Below are positions 1 through 6,388 of a stretch of DNA of 64,000 bases, piece by piece; position 1 is the stretch's first letter, and every line of letters begins with the position of its first letter. The stretch comes from CAJFUR01 sp904420575 (GTDB lineage: Bacteria; Actinomycetota; Coriobacteriia; Coriobacteriales; Eggerthellaceae), in contig OZ221973.1 in NCBI GenBank assembly GCA_965119745.1, forward strand, positions 3,038,001 to 3,102,000, in the 5' to 3' direction. The notes below the pieces were generated by a model that was given only the letters and a program-made list of their open reading frames with translations, made no database searches and had not been told where the DNA came from. The position numbers and the translations under genes are program-made.

Positions 1-1346
1 GCATCCAGCTCCGGCGCGCCCTCGACACGACGACGCTCCACCAGGCGCCGCGCCATGGGCACGGACGCCAACAGCGTCGCGCCCATGAGCACGCTCGCCA
101 CGATCACCATGACCCACACCGGCACGAACGACAGGAACGCGTCGAACATGACGCCCGACACCACCGAGCCGATGGCCGCGCCCAGCATCTCGAACGCGGT
201 CACGATGCCCGTCACCGTGCCGAGGTCCTTCTTCCCGAACTCCTTCACCACCATCACCGGCGGCGCCACCGTGCCCATGCACGTGGCGAAACCGAAGAAC
301 AGGCACGCGAGGATGGGCCCCGCGTCGGTGGCCGGGAAGCAGAGCGCGATGCCCGCAGCCACGGACGTCACCGTGCCCAGAATCGTGCCCATGCGCAGGC
401 CCCAGCGGTCGTAGATGGCGCCCAGCGACACCTTCGCCACGATGACCACGGCCAGGTAGAACGACCACACGCTGCCCGCCCAGATGGTCGAGTGCCCGCC
501 GGACACCACCTCCACGCCGTCCACCACCACCGAGGTCATGTTGGCGATGGAGTTCGTGATGACGGCGCCGTTCGTGATGCCCATCATGATGAACCCGACG
601 ACGAGCATCCAGAAGCACGCGCTTGTGCGCAGCACCTTCCAGCCGATGGCCACCGTCACGGGCGCATCGGGCGAGCGGTCGGCTTTCGCCTGCTCCAGCT
701 GGCCCGCGCCGTAGGGTTCCAGACCCTTGTCGCTCGGGCGCGTGCGGAACGTGAGCACGGCCAGCGGCAGCGACGCCACCAGGCAGATCACGGCCAGGAG
801 CAAGAATGCCGCGCGCCAGCCCGAACTCACGATCATGGCGCTGGTCACCGGCGAGAGCACGATGCCGCCCACGCCCGACCCCGCGAGCGCGATGGACACG
901 GCCAGGCCGCGCTTCAGCGTGAACCAGTTCGAGATGAGCACCGACACCAGAAGGCGCGTGCCGGCCACCACCACCATGCCCGCAATGATGCACAGCACGT
1001 ACAGCTGCCACACCGCCGTGATAAACGAAAGCCCCACCAGCACCACCGAGCTGGTAAGCACCGTGGCCGCACCCAGCACGCGCGCGCTGCACTTGTCGGT
1101 GAGCCGCCCGATGACCAGCGACGCGAACACCGCCACCACCGTGGTGATGGACACGCCCGTGTTGAACTGCCCCACCGTGATGCCCAGTTCCTCCACGATG
1201 TGCGTCTGGAACAGCGGGATGCAGTTCACGAACACCGTGTAGCACGTCGACATGATGAGGAAGCCGCCCGCGACGATCCACCAGCCGTAGAAGAACCTCC
1301 CCTGCCTGCCCTGCTTCGCCGCCCCCGCGGCCTTCGCCTCAGCCAT
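1..1346 (-). CDS. MFS transporter, oxalate/formate-antiporter-like (3' end outside window)
   Basis: Major facilitator superfamily membrane transporter; 448 codons are visible and the C-terminus runs off the window edge. FFYGWWIV at residues 18-25 is typical of the OFA (oxalate/formate antiporter) branch, so a small organic acid or amino-acid derivative is a plausible substrate, but none can be named. Many hydrophobic helices follow, split near residue 220 by a polar loop rich in D, K and E, as expected between the two six-helix halves; GAIYDRWG in the second half is the repeated loop 2-3 motif. The ATG lies six bases beyond the stop of the M20 peptidase and its ribosome binding site is inside that gene, so the two are very likely co-transcribed and may act together on a peptide-like or N-acylated substrate (inference). 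Confidence 0.85.
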   Translation of the reverse strand, partial: MAEAKAAGAAKQGRQGRFFYGWWIVAGGFLIMSTCYTVFVNCIPLFQTHIVEELGITVGQFNTGVSITTVVAVFASLVIGRLTDKCSARVLGAATVLTSSVVLVGLSFITAVWQLYVLCIIAGMVVVAGTRLLVSVLISNWFTLKRGLAVSIALAGSGVGGIVLSPVTSAMIVSSGWRAAFLLLAVICLVASLPLAVLTFRTRPSDKGLEPYGAGQLEQAKADRSPDAPVTVAIGWKVLRTSACFWMLVVGFIMMGITNGAVITNSIANMTSVVVDGVEVVSGGHSTIWAGSVWSFYLAVVIVAKVSLGAIYDRWGLRMGTILGTVTSVAAGIALCFPATDAGPILACLFFGFATCMGTVAPPVMVVKEFGKKDLGTVTGIVTAFEMLGAAIGSVVSGVMFDAFLSFVPVWVMVIVASVLMGATLLASVPMARRLVERRRVEGAPELD

Positions 1347-1352
1347 GGTGCC

Positions 1353-2804
1353 TCACTTCCCCAACCGGTCGAGATGCCTGATGAACTCCGTGTAGAACCC
1401 GACGCCGCGCTTATAGGCCTCCACGTCGAGGCGCTCGTCCTGCCCGTGGATGCGCGAGCGCGAGTCGCCCGCGAACAGGATGCCCGCGAAGCGGTACGTG
1501 CGCGGGCACACGCGGTGGAAGTGGCGCGCGTCGCTGCAGCTCGTCTGCACGTAGGGCGCAATGCCGGCCGTCGGGTACACGCTCGCGATGACGCGCCGCA
1601 GGTAGTCGAACGCGGGGTCCCCGTCGAAGGGCGCGATGGGCGACGGCTCGCTCACCTCGAACAACTCGTAGGTGGTGCGGTCGTCGAAGCGGTCCTTGAT
1701 GCGCTGGCAGGCCGCGTCCACCGTCTCGCCGGGGTCGACCCGCACGTTCACCGTGGCGCGCGCCTGCTTGGGGATGACGTTGTGCGCCGGACTGCCTTCC
1801 AGCTGCGTGAGCGCGTAGGTGGTGCGCACCATGGCGGCCGTCTCCGAACCGCCCTGCATGATGCGGATGACGAGCGGGCGGAAGAGCCACAGGTTGCCGA
1901 ACACGAGGCGCAGGCCGAAGCCTCCGCGCGCCGCCAGCTCGCGCAGCATCGCCGCCACCGGGGCGGACAGCTTCGAGGCGGGCGGGTTTTTCTGCAGCGC
2001 GTCCAGGCCGGCGACCAGCTTCGCCGTGGCGTCCTCGAGCGAGGGCGTGGCCGCGTGGCCGCCCTCGGCGCTCGTGGCGATGCGCGCGTTGAAGATGCCC
2101 TTCTCGGCCACGCCCACGACGGCGAACTGCCCCTGCACGCCCAGCGGCGGGTTGTCGATGACCGCGCCGCCCTCGTCCAGCACCATATACGGCACGCGCC
2201 CGCGCTGCTGCAGCAGCTCCACGAAGTGCGGCGTGGTGTCGCCGCCGTCCTCCTCGGTGTTCGACGAGAACAGGTACACGTCGCGCGGCGGCACGTAGCC
2301 TTCCGCCAGCAGGTGCTCGGTCGCCTCCAAAAGGCCCGCCCAGATGCACTTCGTGTCCACCGCGCCGCGCGCGTAGATGGCGCCGTCGGCGATCTCGGCC
2401 GCGAAGGGGTCGTGCGTCCACTCGGCAGCGTCCGCGCTCACCACGTCGTGGTGCGCCATGAGCACCACCGGCGCAAGCCCCCTATCGGCACCCTTCCACA
2501 GAAGCGAAATGCCGTAGCCGTCGATCAGCTCCAGTTCCAGGCTGTCGAACACGCGCGGATACAGGCGGCGCAGCAGCGGGACGAACCCGTCGAACGCGCT
2601 GCGGTCGGCATCCGGGTCGTGCAGGCCCCACACCGTGGGGCAGCGCAACATCTCCTGGAAGCGCTCGACCGCGGCGTCGTCGCCACGCACGTCCGAGGGC
2701 GGCAGCGGGTCGGCGACCGGCGTGGGCTTGAGCCGCACCGCGTTCACCACCAGCACGACGGCCAGCACGACGACGACGGCAAGGACAATGGCAAGCACGA
2801 TCAT
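1353..2804 (-). CDS. Membrane-anchored M20 family metallopeptidase (PM20D1/Gly-Xaa carboxypeptidase-like)
   Basis: Zinc-dependent M20 peptidase of 483 residues. One N-terminal hydrophobic segment (residues 1-23) without an obvious cleavage site suggests a membrane anchor with the catalytic domain outside. The dinuclear metal site appears complete: HxD at H118/D120, bridging D150 in GAVDTK, the EE pair E184-E185, and a late IHGQDER His. The long N-terminal stretch and overall size fit the PM20D1/CPS1 branch, which cleaves or makes N-acyl amino acids or Gly-Xaa dipeptides; the substrate here is unknown. An upstream in-frame extension to 2987 exists, but the ATG at 2804 has a clear AAAGGGGAG ribosome binding site and starts exactly at the hydrophobic segment. 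The MFS gene follows six bases downstream in the same operon. Confidence 0.85.
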   Translation of the reverse strand: MIVLAIVLAVVVVLAVVLVVNAVRLKPTPVADPLPPSDVRGDDAAVERFQEMLRCPTVWGLHDPDADRSAFDGFVPLLRRLYPRVFDSLELELIDGYGISLLWKGADRGLAPVVLMAHHDVVSADAAEWTHDPFAAEIADGAIYARGAVDTKCIWAGLLEATEHLLAEGYVPPRDVYLFSSNTEEDGGDTTPHFVELLQQRGRVPYMVLDEGGAVIDNPPLGVQGQFAVVGVAEKGIFNARIATSAEGGHAATPSLEDATAKLVAGLDALQKNPPASKLSAPVAAMLRELAARGGFGLRLVFGNLWLFRPLVIRIMQGGSETAAMVRTTYALTQLEGSPAHNVIPKQARATVNVRVDPGETVDAACQRIKDRFDDRTTYELFEVSEPSPIAPFDGDPAFDYLRRVIASVYPTAGIAPYVQTSCSDARHFHRVCPRTYRFAGILFAGDSRSRIHGQDERLDVEAYKRGVGFYTEFIRHLDRLGK

Positions 2805-3019
2805 GAGGACTCCCCTTTCGACAAGCACATGCCGACCATTATAGCCGCTCCACCCTCCGAAAGCCCCCAGGTTGCCATCTCGGCCGCAGAGAAAAGGATG
2901 GTTCTTCTCGTCCCCTCCGCGTGCAATGGGACAAAAGCGCCACTTCGATATCCGCCGATCAATCAGGGTACCGAAATCACCGGGCAATGCGGCCAGGACA
3001 CCCTCGTCCCTGTGCTAAG

Positions 3020-3049
3020 TTATTTCATATAGATAAATATATGAAATAA
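3020..3049. promoter_or_regulatory. Perfect inverted repeat, probable toxin-antitoxin operator
   Basis: The arms TTATTTCATAT (3020-3030) and ATATGAAATAA (3039-3049) are perfect 11-base complements around an 8-base spacer. They sit in an AT-rich island 45-74 bases before the antitoxin ATG, in an otherwise GC-rich region. Antitoxins of this class usually repress their own promoter through such palindromes, so autoregulation is the likely role (inference). Confidence 0.7.
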
Positions 3050-3093
3050 TCTTCCTTTATGCTATTCTTCCATCAATAACGAAAGGAGTGCCC

Positions 3094-3384
3094 ATGGACG
3101 CGATCTATCCCGTGACGGCCTTGCAGAAGCAACAGGGCGAAGTGAAGAAAGCAGCGCAAGCCGGCATCGTGCGCATCACCGAAAACGGCAAGGGCGCCTA
3201 CGTGTTCTGCTCGGAGGAAGTGTTCGAACGCATGATGCAGCAAGTCGCCGAAGACGCGGCATCCGAAGCCCGCTTGGCCGCCCTCGTCAATCGCGGACAC
3301 GCCGACATTGCCGCAGGACGCGTGTTCCGCGGCACGCAAGCAGCCATGGACGAGGTCGAAAAGAGAATGCACGGCCATGCCTGA
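3094..3384 (+). CDS. Antitoxin, Phd/YefM-like
   Basis: A 96-residue protein whose first half (AIYPVTALQKQQGEVKKAA then VRITENGKGAYVF) has the layout of the Phd/YefM DNA-binding fold, followed by an acidic, Ala/Glu-rich helical tail expected to wrap the toxin. The ATG at 3094 is preferred over the GTG at 3088 because AAAGGAG at 3082-3088 lies at the right distance and overlaps that GTG. The stop overlaps the toxin start by eight bases, typical of translational coupling. It should neutralise the toxin and repress the operon through the inverted repeat at 3020-3049. The family assignment rests on layout and partner rather than on a decisive motif. Confidence 0.8.
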   Translation: MDAIYPVTALQKQQGEVKKAAQAGIVRITENGKGAYVFCSEEVFERMMQQVAEDAASEARLAALVNRGHADIAAGRVFRGTQAAMDEVEKRMHGHA

Positions 3385-3646
3385 GTTGATGTATACCGAG
3401 GGTTTCATCGAGGACATCGTGCAGGTCGAACTCGAGAGCAAACGCAAGGAGATATTCGGCATCACCGATCTGCTTTCCGACTTCCCCGAACTGGGTTCGA
3501 ACAATCTACCCGCATCCATCTTCGATTGCTATGGCGGCAGCGTGAGAAAGCTCGCCGTGAGACCCTTTTTCATCATATACGAGTACCGCGAAAGCGAAGA
3601 CGCCGTGTACCTGCTTGGGCTGGATCACCAAAGGGCCGCCTGGTAA
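3377..3646 (+). CDS. Toxin of the RelE/ParE superfamily
   Basis: An 89-residue protein matching the RelE/ParE toxin size. The C-terminal part has the usual strand pattern: KLAVRPFFIIYEYRES, with the conserved R/K-rich strand, then AVYLLGLDHQRAAW ending in a basic/aromatic tail. Such toxins cut mRNA on the ribosome (RelE) or inhibit gyrase (ParE); sequence alone does not decide which. The ATG at 3377 overlaps the antitoxin stop and gives the canonical length, whereas the upstream frame inside the antitoxin does not resemble the family. Together with the antitoxin and operator this forms a complete type II toxin-antitoxin module inserted between a metabolic operon and a regulator gene. Confidence 0.82.
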   Translation: MPELMYTEGFIEDIVQVELESKRKEIFGITDLLSDFPELGSNNLPASIFDCYGGSVRKLAVRPFFIIYEYRESEDAVYLLGLDHQRAAW

Positions 3647-3697
3647 CGCTCCGGTCGAGGCCGCGTCGGCGACAGCCTCGCGCGCCTGACAGCCGGC

Positions 3698-4006
3698 TCA
3701 AGCAAGCTCGCGCACTTCGCGTATCTGCGAGATGCGGACGACCCTGCGCTCGTCCTGCTTGCGTCCCGGAACCAGCAGAAGCACCCACTCGTCGTCGGAG
3801 TCGAGCACCTGCGCCTCGAACGTCACGAACGTGTTCGCCATGACCAGCTCGCAGGTCGCGCCCCGCAGCGTGGTCAGCTGCCGCGCCACCATGCGCTCCT
3901 GCTTCGATGCCGCGTCCTCTTCCCGCTGGATGTTCTCCTTCTTCGGCATCTTGTACGCGATGTAGATGAGCGTGACCGCAATTACGAACAGCAAAAATCC
4001 ATTCAC
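3698..4006 (-). CDS. Small single-pass membrane protein, unknown function
   Basis: A 102-residue protein with one N-terminal membrane helix (residues 2-19) followed by a charged, KE-rich stretch and a beta-rich C-terminal half ending in RRVVRISQIREVREL. That C-terminal half resembles the C-terminal half of the upstream XRE protein (both carry a DSDDEWV/DVSDEWVRI-type strand and a closing valine-rich strand), so the pair may share a domain by duplication. The GTG start at 4006 overlaps the TGA of the upstream gene in a GTGA arrangement, which means tight translational coupling. I recognise no named family. A role as membrane partner of the regulator is inference. Confidence 0.7.
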   Translation of the reverse strand: MNGFLLFVIAVTLIYIAYKMPKKENIQREEDAASKQERMVARQLTTLRGATCELVMANTFVTFEAQVLDSDDEWVLLLVPGRKQDERRVVRISQIREVRELA

Positions 4007-4473
4007 GAGGCATCACCTGCAATCACGAAGCTCTCGATGGCGTTCACGTCTACCAGCTGCACCACCGTCTGGCGTTTGCCGACGCCGGATGCGCGCTCGT
4101 ACTCGATGCGCACCCACTCATCGCTCACGTCGAGCACTTTCATGCCGGGACGACCTGTACCAAGCGTCAGCATGAGCTCGTCATCAGAGAAGAACACCTT
4201 GCAGGTGGTGCCTGCGAGCCCTCGCAGCACGTGCAGGTCCTTGCCCGGCGGCGTGTCGATGCTCGCCGTGACCACCTCCACGTCGTCGGCCACAAGGTCG
4301 TCGAGTCCCACGTGGTAGAGCCGCGCGAGCTCTGCCGCCTTTTCGAGCGTCGGCGCACCCTGACCACTCTCCCAATTCGATATGGTCTGGCGCGACACGC
4401 CCAGCGCATCGGCCACCTCCTGCTGGCTCAAGCCCTGCTTGCGCCGCAGCTTCGACAGTTTTTCTTCCAGCAC
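4003..4473 (-). CDS. XRE-family transcriptional regulator with C-terminal sensory-like domain
   Basis: A 156-residue protein. Residues 1-60 form a classic Cro/C1 helix-turn-helix (KLRRKQGLSQQEVADALGV, then SRQTISNWESG). Residues 75-156 form a beta-rich domain with the DVSDEWVRIEYE strand that recurs in the downstream membrane protein. The GTG start at 4473 directly follows a GAAAGGAAGG ribosome binding site and leaves no surplus N-terminus before the helix-turn-helix; the longer reading to 4632 would add unrelated Gly/Arg-rich sequence. It overlaps the downstream gene by four bases. It probably regulates its own operon and perhaps links a membrane signal to transcription. The 357-base stretch 4474-4830 upstream holds no convincing gene, only the palindromic repeat described separately. 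Confidence 0.85.
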   Translation of the reverse strand: MLEEKLSKLRRKQGLSQQEVADALGVSRQTISNWESGQGAPTLEKAAELARLYHVGLDDLVADDVEVVTASIDTPPGKDLHVLRGLAGTTCKVFFSDDELMLTLGTGRPGMKVLDVSDEWVRIEYERASGVGKRQTVVQLVDVNAIESFVIAGDAS

Positions 4474-4697
4474 GCCCTTCCTTTCGCCGTCGCCGTTCCC
4501 GTCTCCCCCATTGTCCAGGAAACCGCGCGCCAAGAAAAGCAAATCCTCTTGGAATTCCGTCCAATCCCTTTGACGCCAAGCCTCGCCCGACTTCGGGAAA
4601 GCTCCGATGCCCGGTTTTCGTGAGAAGCGCACATCCGGACGCGAAAGCGCGTGCGCGGGCGAGTCGGCAGCAGCATACTAGCTCGGCTCAAGTTTTG

Positions 4698-4816
4698 AAA
4701 GGAACCGCATCAGCCAGGACAAAAGGACAAAAAGGGGCCGGTTCCTTTGTCCTGTAGAACGACCAAACGCCTTGGTGCTCTGCCAGCAAGGACAAAGGAT
4801 CCGTCCCCTTTTGTTC
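4698..4816. repeat. Nested palindromic intergenic repeat
   Basis: Two levels of inverted repeat are visible. AAAGGAACCG at 4698-4707 pairs perfectly with CGGTTCCTTT at 4739-4748. A longer pair runs 4725-4752 and 4790-4816 (GGACAAAAAGGGG... against ...CCCCTTTTGTTC), nearly identical over 27 bases. The spacer holds a small hairpin (ACCAA/TTGGT, 4764-4778). It sits directly downstream of the stop of the minus-strand small gene at 4831 and may also end transcription. Confidence 0.75.
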
Positions 4817-4830
4817 GCCGAAATCCTGCG

Positions 4831-5076
4831 TCATTCTCCCCGTTCGTTCTCGAGCGAGGAGCCTGGCGGGGCGAACGTGGGCATGTCGCCGTCGCTGGCG
4901 GCCAGCTCTTCTTTGAACAGGTCTTCCATGATGCGGTTGCGGGTGTTCCACGTCGCGCCCGAAACGGCGTCGATGACTTCCTGGATGGAATGCTTCTTCG
5001 GCGATTTCTCGCCGGCACCCGAACCTGTCGTACCGGCCCCATCGGCCTTCGGCCCCTGCCCCACCTTTTCCTGCAC
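4831..5076 (-). CDS. Small acidic protein of unknown function
   Basis: An 81-residue hydrophilic protein with a Gly/Lys-rich first third, a predicted helical middle (SIQEVIDAVSGATWNTRNR, residues 30-48) and an acidic tail ending SSLENERGE. There are no membrane segments, cysteines or recognisable motifs. The GTG start at 5076 follows GGGAGAGG at a normal distance, and the start of the ordered part agrees with it. It stands alone on the minus strand between the palindromic repeat and a membrane protein gene. I do not recognise a family; the codon use and clean ribosome binding site argue that it is real. Confidence 0.6.
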   Translation of the reverse strand: MQEKVGQGPKADGAGTTGSGAGEKSPKKHSIQEVIDAVSGATWNTRNRIMEDLFKEELAASDGDMPTFAPPGSSLENERGE

Positions 5077-5212
5077 GAACCTCTCCCTTCACGACCAAGG
5101 GGCCGACATGCGCCGACCCCTTGCAATCCTACCATAATCCTCCAGCTGGCAAAGCCAGGGTTTCACGCTCCAGCAGCAGAAGCTACCGGCTAGCGCAGCC
5201 GGATACGCCGAC

Positions 5213-5746
5213 TCACGCGGCAGGTGCCTCTTTCGGCGCCTTCGCGGATTCATCGGCGGGACGCTCCTTCACGAGGACCTTCGCCAAGCCGCCGGCTGCC
5301 GGGTCGGACAGGAAGGCTACGATGACGATGGTCGGCCAGAACTGCAGGCACAGCGCCACGAAGCGGTCGAACAGGTTCACGCCGATCATCTCGCCCGTCA
5401 TGGCGTTCAGCGCCTGCGTCTCGCCCACGCCTGTCATGAAGGCGGTCATGACGATGCCCAAGAAAAACATGATGAGCGTGCTGAAGAACACGTTCTGGAT
5501 GAGACGGAACGCCACCGATCCCGGCTGAGCGTCGAAGTAGACCGCGCAGGCCGCCGCGATGCGCGCCAGCGGGATGACGGCCGTGACCACGAACGACGTG
5601 ACGAAGGCCACGGCGAAGCTCATAAGCCAGAACACCGGGTCGATGTGCGGCACGCCCTGCATGATGGTCAGGCACAGGCAAAGCACCGCAGCAACGATGA
5701 GCGAAAAGAACAGTCCGTACACGATGTAGTACTTCTTGCTATGCAT
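5213..5746 (-). CDS. Four-helix membrane protein, unknown function
   Basis: A 177-residue integral membrane protein with about four hydrophobic helices: residues 8-29, 38-70 (probably one helix with a long amphipathic end), 86-108 and 131-150, with a charged Lys/Pro/Ala-rich C-terminal tail (VKERPADESAKAPKEAPAA). The start MHSKKYYIVYG places positive charges just before helix 1. AAGGGGATC before the ATG serves as ribosome binding site. It has no close partner gene: family A palindromic repeats separate it from the molybdenum-enzyme operon upstream, and it is probably transcribed on its own. No family or substrate can be named. Confidence 0.7.
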   Translation of the reverse strand: MHSKKYYIVYGLFFSLIVAAVLCLCLTIMQGVPHIDPVFWLMSFAVAFVTSFVVTAVIPLARIAAACAVYFDAQPGSVAFRLIQNVFFSTLIMFFLGIVMTAFMTGVGETQALNAMTGEMIGVNLFDRFVALCLQFWPTIVIVAFLSDPAAGGLAKVLVKERPADESAKAPKEAPAA

Positions 5747-5794
5747 GTGATCCCCTTTTCATAGGCCGTCGCCGTTTCCTGACCAGACAAGGAA

Positions 5795-5912
5795 GGGCGA
5801 CGGGGACGGAGGTGTCCACAAAGCGAATTCCGCAGACGCCGAACAGCCCCGCGGGCTGTTCGTGCGGCCTCAGGACTGTCTGAGCGACTGGGCACCTCCG
5901 TCCCCGTCGCCC
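5795..5912. repeat. Palindromic repeat family A, copy with perfect 20-base arms
   Basis: The outer arms 5795-5814 (GGGCGACGGGGACGGAGGTG) and 5893-5912 are perfect reverse complements. Between them is a core that recurs in opposite orientation at 18391-18470 and 19450-19530: an AATTCCGC block, a small internal palindrome (GAACAGCCCCGCGGGCTGTTC, described by its ends at 5841 and 5861) and the strongly conserved CAGGACTGTCTGAGCGAC at 5871-5888. The arms are unrelated in sequence to those of the other copies. It lies between a Mo-enzyme operon and a membrane protein gene. Confidence 0.8.
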
Positions 5913-5986
5913 GAGTTCCGCACGGGCCAAACCGTCCTGTGGACGGTTTGTGCGAGCCCAGGACTGTCTGAGCGACCGGGTGTTGC
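5912..5986. repeat. Palindromic repeat family A, second adjacent partial copy
   Basis: A second core in the same orientation follows at once: GAGTTCCGCACG, an internal palindrome AAACCGTCC/GGACGGTTT (5929-5949), GTGCGAGCCCAGGACTG and TCTGAGCGACC. The matching outer arms are missing or reduced, so this copy looks truncated, or shares its left side with the previous copy. Confidence 0.7.
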
Positions 5987-6043
5987 CACCCGCGCCGCCC
6001 GGACAGTCAAGTCAATCGAAAGGAATCGGCTGCGTTACTTTTC

Positions 6044-6385
6044 TTACGCCACCACGAACAGCGTCTTCTGCTTTTCGTCCATCTTGGCGTTCAGATCCTC
6101 CACACGGCCGAACTCGAGGCACTGCGACTGGCAGTGCTGCACGCAGGTGGGCACCTTGCCCAACCCGCGGCGCGCCGCGCAGGTGTCGCACTGCTTCGTG
6201 GGGATGGGCAGGTAGGAGAACTGCCAGTTCTCGTCGGCCTCGTCGCCGATCACCCACGGGCCGATCTTGACCACCTTGATGCCGGTCTGCCCCACCGGCA
6301 GGCCATGTTCCATCTGACAGGCCACCTCGCAGCTATGGCAGCCCGAGCACCATTGCGCATCGACCAAGATTCCGTACTTCGCCAT
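6044..6385 (-). CDS. Ferredoxin-like 4Fe-4S subunit of a cytosolic molybdenum oxidoreductase
   Basis: A 113-residue electron-transfer subunit. Residues 13-23 hold CxxCxxCxxxC (WCSGCHSCEVAC), and a second set lies at about residues 66-88 (QCDTC ... TCVQHCQSQC), enough for two 4Fe-4S clusters. There is no Tat or Sec signal, which matches the signal-less catalytic subunit, so the enzyme works in the cytoplasm. The ATG lies three bases beyond the stop of the catalytic gene. Compact one-protein partners like this accompany transhydroxylase/acetylene-hydratase-like and catechol-dehydroxylase-like enzymes (family knowledge). It would pass electrons between a cellular carrier and the molybdopterin subunit. 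Transcription probably ends in the family A repeats downstream. Confidence 0.85.
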   Translation of the reverse strand: MAKYGILVDAQWCSGCHSCEVACQMEHGLPVGQTGIKVVKIGPWVIGDEADENWQFSYLPIPTKQCDTCAARRGLGKVPTCVQHCQSQCLEFGRVEDLNAKMDEKQKTLFVVA

Positions 6386-6388
6386 GGT

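Noticed and set aside
492..3032. Long plus-strand open frame rich in His, Arg and Ala
   Set aside because: It is antisense to the MFS and peptidase genes, low in complexity and without any family pattern; GC-rich DNA opens such frames by chance.
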